The notes beneath the pieces were generated by a model that had not been told where the DNA came from, ran no database searches, and was given only the letters and a program-made list of their open reading frames with translations. From Candidatus Eiseniibacteriota bacterium (GTDB lineage: Bacteria; Eisenbacteria; RBG-16-71-46; JAGVPR01), in contig JAGVPR010000076.1 of NCBI GenBank assembly GCA_020052115.1, positions 1-18,459 on the forward strand: a stretch of DNA of 18,459 bases, in the 5' to 3' direction. The position numbers and the translations under genes were made by a program. Each line of letters opens with the position of its first letter. The stretch's first letter is position 1. Below, piece by piece: positions 6,154 through 13,798 of the stretch.

Positions 6154-7320
6154 AGCTGATTCTCATTGAGGCCCCCGCCCCGAGCATGTCCACCCGGTAA
6201 GGTGGCGTTCGTCGGAACCCGCCCGAAAGGAGGAGGCCTCATGAACTTCTACGGCAGGCAGCACCGGTTCTACTGCGGCGTCGATCTCCACGCCCGATCC
6301 ATGTACCTCTGCGTTCTCGATCAGTGCGGTGAGACGCGGCTTCATCGCAACCTGCCCGCGGATCCTCAGTCGTTCCTCGATGCGATCGCGCCCTACAGAG
6401 AGGACGTCGTCGTCGCCGTCGAGTGCATCTTCACGTGGTACTGGCTGGCCGATCTGTGCCGCCGCGAGAACATCCCCTTCGTTCTCGGGCACGCACTCTA
6501 CATGAAGGCCATCCATGGAGGGAAGGCCAAGAACGACAAGATCGACTCCCGCAAGATCGCCGGCCTGCTGCGAAGCGGCATGATCCCTCAGGCCTACGTC
6601 TACCCCGCCGAGATGCGCGCCACGCGCGATCTGCTGCGCCGGCGCACCTACCTGGTCCGCAAGAGGGCCGATCTCCTCGCCCACATCCAGAACACCAACA
6701 GCCAGTGCAACCTGCCCGAGTTCGGTCGAAAGATCGCCTGCAAGATCCATCGCGAGGGTGTTGCCGAGCAGTTCGCCGATCCCGCCGTCCGCACCGCCGA
6801 AGCATCGAGGTCGACCTGGAGCTGATCGAACACTTCGACCGGTTGATCTGGAACCTGGAAGCCTTCATCCTGCGCAGCGCCAAGCAGCATGATCCCCAGG
6901 CCGTCCACCTGCTGCGCACCGCTCACGGGATCGGCAAGGTCCTCTCTCTGGTGATCCTTTACGAGATCCACGACATCCACCGCTTCCCCTCGGTCCAGGA
7001 CTTCGTCTCCTACGCCCGGCTCGTGAAGTGCGCCAAGGAGTCGGCCGGCAAACGCCTGGGAAGCTCGGGCCGCAAGATCGGCAACGTCCATCTGAAGTGG
7101 GCCTTCTCCGAAGCCGCCGTTCTGTTCCTGCGAGCCAACCCCGCAGGCCTGACCTACAAGAGGCGCCTCGAGAGAAAGCACGGGAAGGCCAAGGCCCTCT
7201 CGATCCTCGCTCACAAGCTCGGCCGTGCCGTCTACTACATGCTCCTCCGAGAGAAGGCATTTGACATGGAGAAGTTCCTCGCGGCCTGAGGGGAGGGGAC
7301 GGTCGAGCTGAACGTCTAAC
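6154..7320 (+). mobile_element. IS110-family insertion sequence (right end approximate)
   Basis: The element begins where the attC at 6104 loses similarity and carries one transposase on the plus strand, opposite to all cassette genes. An inverted pair TGAGGCC (6167-6173) and GGCCTCA (6235-6241) and a small CCACC/GGTGG hairpin lie upstream of the transposase. Elements of this family lack ordinary terminal inverted repeats, so ends cannot be set by eye. The right limit is placed at an isolated GTTAGAC core-like motif (minus strand, 7314-7320) and is a guess. Confidence 0.6.
6241..7289 (+). pseudogene. IS110-family DEDD transposase, frameshifted
   Basis: The N-terminal DEDD (RuvC-like) domain is clear: D15 in CGVDLHARS, E61 in VAVECIF, and D99/D102 in KNDKIDSRKIAGLL. 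At about 6793-6801 the frame breaks; the first frame ends at 6825. Homology resumes one frame over with IEVDLELIEHFDRLIW and the C-terminal IS116/IS110/IS902 domain (LLRTAHGIGKVLSL, FVSYARLV, then KESAGKRLGSSGRKIGN, where the catalytic serine is expected). Together they make about 349 residues, normal for the family. A strong AGGAGG precedes the ATG. As read, no full-length product forms unless there is recoding or a sequencing error. IS110-family enzymes use a DEDD plus serine mechanism and a structured bridge RNA from a non-coding end. Confidence 0.85.
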
Positions 7321-7784
7321 TGGAGCCATACGGAATGAGCCGCTGTGGTACCGAGTGACAGCAAGAACGCCTGTGGCGCCGACCACGCGACACGGTACTC
7401 GGCCGAACTCCGGGCAACCTTCGCAGCTGATTGGACGGCCGTCCCGCTCCCAAAGACAGAACGATGCTCCCGAACGCTGAGGTCCGTGTCCTGCCCATCA
7501 CCCGAGCCTGGGGATAACTGGAGGGCGCCGTCGGCGCTCAGCCAAGCGATTGATCGGCCGGCACGAGGGAACAGACGAGTTTCTAGGTCGCGGGGCGAAA
7601 GCTCCGCAGGCTCTCCGTCGAGCCGCGAACCTCGATAGGTGTTTGGTGCAGGGCACCGCCCTGTACCTGTTCCGGAAACCAAGCCGGGAAACGAGTCGGC
7701 GTTCAAGGTGCACCGCCGCGAACTGGCAATCCAACGGCCGGAGTCGGGAGATTATTGCCCTTGACCAGCGTGGGCCTCATAGGA
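7321..7784. other. Unassigned stretch between the IS and the next cassette gene
   Basis: About 460 bp. Long frames exist on both strands (for example plus 7345-7638, and a minus frame entering from 7706) but they are Arg/Ser/Pro-rich, lack good ribosome sites and resemble nothing I know. A short hairpin (GGCGCC/GGCGC type, near 7525-7540) is present. It may be the remains of a cassette whose attC the IS destroyed. Confidence 0.4.
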
Positions 7785-7791
7785 GTTGGAT
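7729..7791 (-). repeat. Possible degenerate attC (63 bp)
   Basis: Minus-strand ATCCAAC (7785-7791) is exactly the R'' predicted from the GTTGGAT that opens this cassette at 8397, and lies 25 bp after the gene's stop. A matching GTTGGAT (7729-7735) could be R'. The arms between them do not form a convincing palindrome, so the call is weak. Confidence 0.35.
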
Positions 7792-7816
7792 GGAACCTGA
7801 GTCCGTGGACAGGCTG

Positions 7817-8377
7817 TCATCGGAATCGAGCCTTCATCAAGCCCCACGTGAGTGGGCGCACAGGAGTCTGGCAGCTTGCGATGGTGTTCCTTTGCAGGCA
7901 TAGCGGAGCAGCGCACGGCGTGATTGCAGTGCAGTCCATGCTGAAATCGCCACTGACGCTGACGGAATCTCCGGAAGCAAAGCCGCCGTGCCATGCGAAA
8001 CCGATCAGGCCATATTTCGCTGAGCTGAGGAAGGGGCAGTCATACTCGGGATCGACAGAGAGGAGCCCGCAGCCTAGGTCGAAGTCGCGGTAGGACGCGA
8101 TGGAGTTTGAGGCTAGACGCGTATAGGCTTGGCCGTTGCAGCTATGAACATCGATGAAGGCGGTCGTGACGGCGACCGAGTCGCCAGCCACGAATGTGCC
8201 GTAGTTCTCGAGAAGAAAGGAGCCCTGGTAAAGTGTCGAGAGGAGCGTGCACCCGTTTGCCAGGCGCTCCAAGACCCCCGGGATGAGAGTGATCTCAGCG
8301 CACGTAGGGGAAGGGACTAGGCTCGCCAGCGCGAACTGCGCCGTGGATACGAGTGCCGGAAGCAAGCCAGATTTCAT
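7817..8377 (-). CDS. Secreted cysteine-containing protein with two similar units
   Basis: A predicted exported protein of 186 residues. The ATG at 8377 is preferred over 8398 because it follows a GAGGCAG and begins a signal peptide that probably ends near PSPTCA. The mature part holds two related units of about 60 residues: one has LLENYGTFVAGDSVAVT, the other FAWHGGFASGDSVSVSG and ends C-LQRNTIAS-C. The GD-S/V-x-V pattern with paired cysteines resembles small exported beta-rich proteins, but I recognise no named family. The start lies 19 bp from the attC at 8397, as expected for a cassette gene. Its function is unknown. Confidence 0.65.
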   Translation of the reverse strand: MKSGLLPALVSTAQFALASLVPSPTCAEITLIPGVLERLANGCTLLSTLYQGSFLLENYGTFVAGDSVAVTTAFIDVHSCNGQAYTRLASNSIASYRDFDLGCGLLSVDPEYDCPFLSSAKYGLIGFAWHGGFASGDSVSVSGDFSMDCTAITPCAAPLCLQRNTIASCQTPVRPLTWGLMKARFR

Positions 8378-8396
8378 CGCGTCTGCCTCGATGGCC

Positions 8397-8527
8397 ATCC
8401 AACGTCGTGATGACCTGCAGCGGCGAGGCGGCGCGGGCTTGGCCCGCGACGGCCGCCGCTCCTTCTCTCGGTTCTATAGGCCAAGCCCGTCACGCCCGAC
8501 GCTGGCAGGTCTATCACGGAGTTGGCA
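8397..8527 (-). repeat. attC site, family B (131 bp)
   Basis: Long imperfect palindrome with R'' TGCCAAC (8521-8527) and R' GTTGGAT (8397-8403; perfect GTTRRRY). The arms GTGATAGACCTG and CAGGTCATCAC pair with extra bases on the R'' side, the asymmetry that sets attC orientation. R'' matches the complement of the opening core of the 171-residue cassette at 6 of 7 bases. Confidence 0.85.
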
Positions 8528-8531
8528 ATAG

Positions 8532-9047
8532 TCAACGGGAGCCCGCTGAGTCCGGGAACGCCCGCGCAACGAGCGCATGGAGAGAGTCCCGAACGCATCG
8601 AGCCCAGGGGCTATAGCCCGCAATCGGCTCCATAGCCCGCTGAAATACCCACGCCTCGCAATCGGACGAGATCAGGATGTCAAGAGGGGGACTCGCGTCG
8701 TGGACACGAAAGGCATAGCCCGGCTCGAAGACGCACTCCGTCGGAAGGCCGCACGTGTCGCGACTTGCCTGTTGAATCGTGCGAGCGAGCGCCGCGACAA
8801 GGAAGGAGTCAAGCGCGCCAGCGGCGGTCAGTACCCGGTATCCCCCCACGTTGGTGATCGCATCGGAGTCGACCATGCCTAATCCGGCCAGGAGGAAGGA
8901 ATCGACGACCTTCGCCGAGGTTATCGCGTGCAGCACGGGCGCCGCGTTCCACGGCCCCACAACAATGCCACCGCCAGCGGGCACGGGGATCCCCGCGACA
9001 CCCGACGCCACAGCAAGCACCACTGCGGCGACGATCGTGAGCCGCAC
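8532..9047 (-). CDS. Small secreted protein (171 residues)
   Basis: Begins with GTG at 9047. The ribosome site AGGAGG is 6 bp upstream and directly abuts the attC core at 9060, so the translation signal sits at the very edge of the cassette. Residues 1-20 form a clean signal peptide (short basic start, hydrophobic core, ASGVAG). The mature protein has three cysteines; the stretch CVFEPGYAFRVHDA followed by LDILISSDCEAW loosely recalls a widespread uncharacterised group with a CFxPRHAIR...LLICFEC pattern. That resemblance is from memory and weak. The stop is 5 bp from the attC at 8527. Function unknown. Confidence 0.65.
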   Translation of the reverse strand: MRLTIVAAVVLAVASGVAGIPVPAGGGIVVGPWNAAPVLHAITSAKVVDSFLLAGLGMVDSDAITNVGGYRVLTAAGALDSFLVAALARTIQQASRDTCGLPTECVFEPGYAFRVHDASPPLDILISSDCEAWVFQRAMEPIAGYSPWARCVRDSLHALVARAFPDSAGSR

Positions 9048-9059
9048 CTCACACCTCCT

Positions 9060-9119
9060 TGCTAACGCTCAGCATCAGCAGCGGCGCGTAGCGCCGTCCG
9101 CTGCATGCTGTTGTTAGCT
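9060..9119 (-). repeat. attC site, family A (60 bp)
   Basis: R'' AGCTAAC (9113-9119) is the exact complement of the GTTAGCT that opens the restriction-modification cassette at 12470. R' is GTTAGCA (9060-9066). The body between the outermost core bases is identical to the attC at 12470. Confidence 0.92.
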
Positions 9120-9128
9120 GCCGCCCGA

Positions 9129-12100
9129 TCAGTCAAAGAGGCCTCGTTCCGCTGTGTCAGCACTAGGTGGCCTTCTCATGGACTCCGGCACCTGCGGCAA
9201 CTCGTCGGCGAGGAAGCACTCGCCCTGAACTACCGCGGCGAGGAGCGATGCCTGCTCCGGATAGCCCGCCACGGTCGCCTCCAAGACCCAGAGCATCTCG
9301 AGCAGTTCCGTCGTGAACTGGCTCGTCCAGCGTTCGGGCCGAATGTCGTCCAGCGGTGAGGACTTCTTCCCTGCGCCCTTCTTCATCCGGTACTTGAGCC
9401 AAGACTGAACGACCCTGAGGCCAGACACCTCGAAGTCGTAAACCTCGGGCGACACCGGGGCGAACTTGCCCTCGCCGACTCGAAGGGTGCGCGACTCTTC
9501 GACGTATTCGAAGTCCTCGGGGTAGTTGTCCGGCCGGTCGGGGACCGCCTTGGTGCATCGCGCGGAACCGCGAGGAACACGGCAACGTTGTTGTCCCTTG
9601 GGTACGAATCGTTCGCCATAGGTGTGCATCCAGAGCAGTCGCGCGCCAAGGGCTCGAACCTTCTCGAACAGGTCGGCGTCCTTCGTGACCGGCACGCGCA
9701 GGTCCCGTGACTCCAGCTCGGTCGAGTAGCGATCAGTGAACGACGGCTGCGCGATCACCCCGTAGATGTAGGCGGCGAAGTCTTCTGGCGTAACTTCTCG
9801 ACGAAAAAGCCCGCCCAGCAAGTCGAGAAGTCCAGGTGCGAGATTGGGCTCGACTGCCGCGCTGTCCCTGAACAGCGGGATGACCTCCTTAGCCCCGAAC
9901 GAGCCTTTGAAGTGATGAAGGTCGGGTACGAATGCTGCTGCGGTGGCGGCCGGCCCGGTGCCGAGTGGATGAGAAAGCAGACTGGTCAAGTAGACCTGCC
10001 GGTCACTGTGTGCGCGCCACAGGTCCGGACGTAGGTAGTCCGCGACGCGGTTGTCGGCCAGGATCCACTGGCGGTCGAAAGACCGGTAGGCGTACCGGCT
10101 GACATCCGGAGGCGGGCTCTCTCTCACGAGACCGGCGAGCGGCTTCTCTCGACTATTGCCTTCGACGAGGGAGGGGTAGCTGTGGTCCACCTTCCGATCT
10201 CGTGTCTCCTTGAACGCTTCCGCCCTGTTGGGCGCGTGGAGCAAGCCACGCCATCGGGACGTCAAGGTGTCGGGGTCGGGTCCGATCGGCCAGGTCCGTT
10301 TGGCTTGCGCGCCCGAGTGCTGCCACGGCATGAAATCGGTCAGTAGTGGCCAGCCGAAGTAGTCACCCTTCCCCGCCGGACGGAAGGGAGCCTGCCAGCC
10401 GTCCGGGCAGACTTGCCACTGAATCGAAGTGAGGTCGAGCAAGCGGTCGAGGTCCGCCAACTTCTCCTTCCTGGTGCCCTCGATTCGCGCGTAGTGGACT
10501 TTGGCGGGTTTCTCCGCGTTCCCCTTCTTCGTGCGAACCGCGACGGCGATCGCCACGGGCGTCTGGATGGCGAAGACGTTCTCGCTCCTGCGGGTGCCGC
10601 GTCCTTCTCCGCCGAGGTCGAGGACCCAGACCTCATCGCACTGTCTGCGCATGTGCTCTCGCATGCCGCAGAACGCATCCCCGTCGATGTAGCTCGAAGC
10701 GCTGATGAAACTGACGACGCCCGGCCCGGATGCGCTCGTGTGCTCCAACACCTTCCACAACGCCCATCGCCAGAAGTAGACGTAGAGGTTGTAGAGGTTC
10801 TTGACGTGAACGCCGTGCCCGGACTCGGTAGCAGGGCCGAGGAAGGCTCGAAAGATCGCGTCGGAGCCTTTTTCGCTGTCGCCCCAGCGGACCCATCCTC
10901 CGGTCCGGCTTTTGTTCTCGCCCGTGGCGGCCTCGTGCCGGTCGTATGGAGGATTTCCCAGGCAGACGATCACGGGAACGTCACTCTTGACTTTCAGCGC
11001 CTTGGCGTGCTGCTCCGCGATCGGTTTGAGGAACAACGGGAGCTGCGGAGGCTTGGCGTGCGGACTTTCGAGCGTGTCCGTCAGGTAGACGTGGGTTCCA
11101 TCGGCTGGGAGGGATGCACCTCGATCTCGGAGGGCTCGGCTGACCCGCAGTTCGGCGACTGCGTACGGGCCGACCATGAGCTCGAAGCCATAGAGGTTCT
11201 TGGCCAGGGTCGCAGCTCGGCCCGCGACGGCCCCCTCGCCCTGCTCCTCCTCGACGCGGTTCAGCGCGTGCTCGATCACGCCAAGGAGGTAGGTGCCCGT
11301 ACCGACGGCCGGGTCGAGCGTCACCACACCCGGGTCGGCGAACCCCAGAGGCCTGTTCAGGCGGTTGACGAGGAGGTCGTCGATCAGGCGCACCTGGCAG
11401 TGAACCACCTCGACCGGCGTGTAGTACGCCCCGACATCCTTGCGCAGCTTGGGGTCGTAGGCTGCGAGGAAGTCCTCATAGAAATAGAGCCACGGGTCCT
11501 TTGGGCCGACGAAGATGGCGGGAGGGACCTCCGCGATGACGCGCAGCAGAAGGTCGAGCGAGGCGGTCATCTCCGCGCGCGCGCCGGGATCAGTCAGGAC
11601 CTGGAGCGCACGCGAGAGAAGGTTGTGCTGTGCGGCGAGGGCGGTCTCCGCGCTGTCCAGCGTGAGCGGGTCGGCACCCTCGCTTCGCCCGAGCAGAAGG
11701 GCGAAGGCGACGGTCTGTGCGTAGGCGTCGGCGAACTGCTCGTCTGATGCGTCGGGGAACAGGAGCTGTCGCCAGTCCTTCGCAAGCTGGATCAGCGGAG
11801 AACTCGGGTCCCTCAGCGCGTCGGTCACGTCCTCGCGCAGCATTCGGCACAACGGGGCGAGGAGGGCCGCGAGGCCCTTGAGGTCGATCTTGCCCTTGCG
11901 GTCGGTCGGCAAGACAGGCTTCCAGGCGAGGAAGTCTCGGAGCAGTCCCTCGATCGCCTCGGCACTTCGATCGTCGGCCGCGCTCGCGCCATCGGCGGCA
12001 ACGTCGCCGGGGAGCCGAACGACCTTCCCCACGAGCTTGCCGCTGCGGTACAGCGCCCACTCGTTGCCGTCGGTGTACAGGATGTTTGGGATCGCGGAGA

Positions 12101-12419
12101 ACCGCCGGAACTGGTCCTTGTTGTGACCCTTGAACCGGCTCGCGGTGGCGCCGACCCCGGGGGCCTTCAACTCGACGTAGCCCGCGAGGAGTTTGGTGAG
12201 GTGGACGGCGTAGTCGGGCCGTCCGAGGCGGTCCGACAAGGGGGTCTCTCCGGTGCAGACGACCTCCGAGCCCAGCGCGGTGGCGGCGCCCGCGACGAAA
12301 CCCTCGAAGGGGCCCCGGAGCTGGTCCTCGGGCTCCCCGCTCGTGACCTGGGTCATCTTCGCGGTCACGCTGGCGGCGAAGGCCCTGAGGGCGTCGGGGA
12401 TCGGTGTACCTTTCCTCAT
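9129..12419 (-). CDS. Single-chain restriction-modification enzyme (type ISP/IIG-like)
   Basis: A 1096-residue fusion. The N-terminal domain has a PD-(D/E)xK nuclease core (D69 in GRPDY; E83-L-K85 in YVELKAPG). A helical linker leads to KDVGAYYTPVEVV at about 328-339. An N6-adenine methyltransferase follows, with motif I DPAVGTGTYL (369-378) and motif IV GNPPYD (488-493). The C-terminal half (YRSFDRQWILADNRVADYL onward) resembles the ISP-type specificity domain. No helicase motifs are seen between nuclease and methyltransferase, unlike classic type ISP enzymes, so type IIG-like action is possible. The enzyme would methylate one recognition sequence and cut unmodified DNA. GGGAGG stands 4 bp before the ATG. 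The frame is intact, and the stop lies 10 bp from the attC, so the whole gene is one cassette. Confidence 0.85.
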   Translation of the reverse strand: MRKGTPIPDALRAFAASVTAKMTQVTSGEPEDQLRGPFEGFVAGAATALGSEVVCTGETPLSDRLGRPDYAVHLTKLLAGYVELKAPGVGATASRFKGHNKDQFRRFSAIPNILYTDGNEWALYRSGKLVGKVVRLPGDVAADGASAADDRSAEAIEGLLRDFLAWKPVLPTDRKGKIDLKGLAALLAPLCRMLREDVTDALRDPSSPLIQLAKDWRQLLFPDASDEQFADAYAQTVAFALLLGRSEGADPLTLDSAETALAAQHNLLSRALQVLTDPGARAEMTASLDLLLRVIAEVPPAIFVGPKDPWLYFYEDFLAAYDPKLRKDVGAYYTPVEVVHCQVRLIDDLLVNRLNRPLGFADPGVVTLDPAVGTGTYLLGVIEHALNRVEEEQGEGAVAGRAATLAKNLYGFELMVGPYAVAELRVSRALRDRGASLPADGTHVYLTDTLESPHAKPPQLPLFLKPIAEQHAKALKVKSDVPVIVCLGNPPYDRHEAATGENKSRTGGWVRWGDSEKGSDAIFRAFLGPATESGHGVHVKNLYNLYVYFWRWALWKVLEHTSASGPGVVSFISASSYIDGDAFCGMREHMRRQCDEVWVLDLGGEGRGTRRSENVFAIQTPVAIAVAVRTKKGNAEKPAKVHYARIEGTRKEKLADLDRLLDLTSIQWQVCPDGWQAPFRPAGKGDYFGWPLLTDFMPWQHSGAQAKRTWPIGPDPDTLTSRWRGLLHAPNRAEAFKETRDRKVDHSYPSLVEGNSREKPLAGLVRESPPPDVSRYAYRSFDRQWILADNRVADYLRPDLWRAHSDRQVYLTSLLSHPLGTGPAATAAAFVPDLHHFKGSFGAKEVIPLFRDSAAVEPNLAPGLLDLLGGLFRREVTPEDFAAYIYGVIAQPSFTDRYSTELESRDLRVPVTKDADLFEKVRALGARLLWMHTYGERFVPKGQQRCRVPRGSARCTKAVPDRPDNYPEDFEYVEESRTLRVGEGKFAPVSPEVYDFEVSGLRVVQSWLKYRMKKGAGKKSSPLDDIRPERWTSQFTTELLEMLWVLEATVAGYPEQASLLAAVVQGECFLADELPQVPESMRRPPSADTAERGLFD

Positions 12420-12469
12420 GTTCCTCCCGCCGAGTCAACCTAGGCAACGGCCGAAGACAACACCAAGGC

Positions 12470-12529
12470 AGCTAACGCTCAGCATCAGCAGCGGCGCGTA
12501 GCGCCGTCCGCTGCATGCTGTTGTTAGGC
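12470..12529 (-). repeat. attC site, family A (60 bp)
   Basis: R'' GCCTAAC (12523-12529) is the exact complement of the GTTAGGC opening the three-gene cassette at 14603. R' is GTTAGCT (12470-12476). Confidence 0.92.
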
Positions 12530-12533
12530 CGTC

Positions 12534-13109
12534 CTACTCCATTAGACGAAACCAATCCTTCACGGTAAGCCGCAGTCGCACAACCTCGTCCTCCGCGAGA
12601 GGACTGCAGTGAGCGATCGGCCCTCTCAGCATGTTGAGGCTCGTCATGATCTTCGTAAATGCCTTCTGACTGGAGAAGATCGCGTCGAAACTCTCCCAGT
12701 TGTTCCGGACAATCTCGCCAAGCTCGCCGAATGTAGTGAAGTCGATCTCATCCTCTGAGCGCAGCGTGACCCCGGAATCGATCTCCCGTTGTATGTTGGC
12801 TTTCGCGTTGTCCTGAACCGCCTGTGGGACGCGAGTCGTCCACCAGTTCTCGCCGTGTTGGGCTTTCAATGTCTCGGCGATCAGCGTGCGGATGCTCTTC
12901 TCGAGGCAATAGAACAGTTCGTAGTGCCGGCCCATGTCAGCCGCTTCTCGTCGCAGTACCTGACCGAATTGCGGGTAGTACTCCTCCTCCTTCTCGTCGT
13001 GCTCCGAGCGCTGAAGATCAATCTCAAGTGCCGCCTCGACCTTGTCGAGTTCCCGCTCGACGGCGAGGTGCGACAAACCGAAAAGCCGCATTCTTTCCTC
13101 GGACTCCAT
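12534..13109 (-). CDS. Swt1-type HEPN domain protein (putative RNase effector)
   Basis: A 191-residue, largely helical protein. The C-terminal block LNMLRGPIAH followed by LAEDEVVRLRL and DWFRLM fits the Swt1-family HEPN domain, with the HEPN R-x4-H motif as R162...H167. HEPN domains with this motif are usually metal-independent RNases, used as toxins or in RNA processing. The N-terminal 60 residues are charged and perhaps coiled (VERELDKVEAALEIDLQRSE). The start is 1 bp after the DUF5343 stop, so the two are translated together. The stop lies 4 bp from the attC, making this the last gene of the cassette. RNase activity is inferred from the motif only. Confidence 0.7.
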   Translation of the reverse strand: MESEERMRLFGLSHLAVERELDKVEAALEIDLQRSEHDEKEEEYYPQFGQVLRREAADMGRHYELFYCLEKSIRTLIAETLKAQHGENWWTTRVPQAVQDNAKANIQREIDSGVTLRSEDEIDFTTFGELGEIVRNNWESFDAIFSSQKAFTKIMTSLNMLRGPIAHCSPLAEDEVVRLRLTVKDWFRLME

Positions 13110-13110
13110 C

Positions 13111-13737
13111 TCATTTCCTCAGCAAGTAGTCGCGCAGACACTTGAAGATCGCGCTGAATACTGCGGGGTCGTCGGTCTTTGGGAGCACAAGGTTGATGGT
13201 GTAAGAGAGATTCAGGTCAAAGTCGCGGCGGAGGGTACCTTCTCCGTCGGTGACAAGTTTCTGCGGCTGTTCCGCAGGTCGGTCATCCTCTTTTTCGATA
13301 GCAGGTGCGCCTTCGAAATCTGCGAGCTTCTTGAGGGCGTCAAACGTCTGGCAGATGAGCTGCACGACTCGGCTCTTCGACTCGAGACCGGTGATTTCGA
13401 CGACGAGACCCTTGAAGTCGTCCTTGCTCAGGTTGTGCGCGTACTCGTTCCGCTCGAAGATCTCGTGATATCCAGTCCTCAACGCTTGCGCCATGGCGGT
13501 CTTGGCGGTGCCAGCGTTTCGGAATCGTTTGTAAACGTCCGTGGGTCTCCCATCGCTCCCCAGGAATCCAAGCTTCTTCGCGAGCGGAATGAACTGCCGG
13601 TAGTTCCCACCCCGGAAACCGAGCTTCGTCTCAAGGAAGTCGCCCGTGAAGCGATCCGGGGTCTGGGCATGACGCACCTTCTCGAAGATCTTGAGGATGC
13701 TCCCGGGCTGATTCACGTATGGCAGTTTGCTCGACAT
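13111..13737 (-). CDS. DUF5343 domain protein
   Basis: A 208-residue protein from ATG 13737, chosen over 13761 because GGGGGA lies about 9 bp upstream. Residues 1-135 match the DUF5343 pattern: LPYVNQPGSILKIFEKV, TPDRFTGDFLETKLG, IPLAKKLGFLGSDGRPT, NEYAHNLS and GLVVEITGLES. After a variable linker comes the tail LNLSYTINLVLP...DPAVFSAIFKCLRDYLL, also typical. The domain looks like tandem winged-helix DNA-binding modules, which would suit a regulator or sensor, but the family has no settled function. It is the middle gene of a three-gene cassette and is tightly coupled to the HEPN gene downstream. Confidence 0.75.
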   Translation of the reverse strand: MSSKLPYVNQPGSILKIFEKVRHAQTPDRFTGDFLETKLGFRGGNYRQFIPLAKKLGFLGSDGRPTDVYKRFRNAGTAKTAMAQALRTGYHEIFERNEYAHNLSKDDFKGLVVEITGLESKSRVVQLICQTFDALKKLADFEGAPAIEKEDDRPAEQPQKLVTDGEGTLRRDFDLNLSYTINLVLPKTDDPAVFSAIFKCLRDYLLRK

Positions 13738-13798
13738 TGTTGCTCTTCCCCCTTCAGTCATGATGCGGCATGTTCGCCATCAGCCGCGCCGGCCAAAC

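Noticed and set aside
6167..6241. TGAGGCC/GGCCTCA as terminal inverted repeats of the IS.
   Set aside because: Both copies lie on the same side of the transposase, so they cannot be the two ends. At most they form a structure before the start codon.
7345..7638. A 97-codon plus-strand frame after the IS.
   Set aside because: Low-complexity Arg/Ser/Pro composition, no ribosome site, and opposite to the cassette direction.
10413..11747. A 444-codon plus-strand frame.
   Set aside because: It is antisense to the intact restriction-modification gene, whose motifs are clear. High GC content keeps the opposite frame open.
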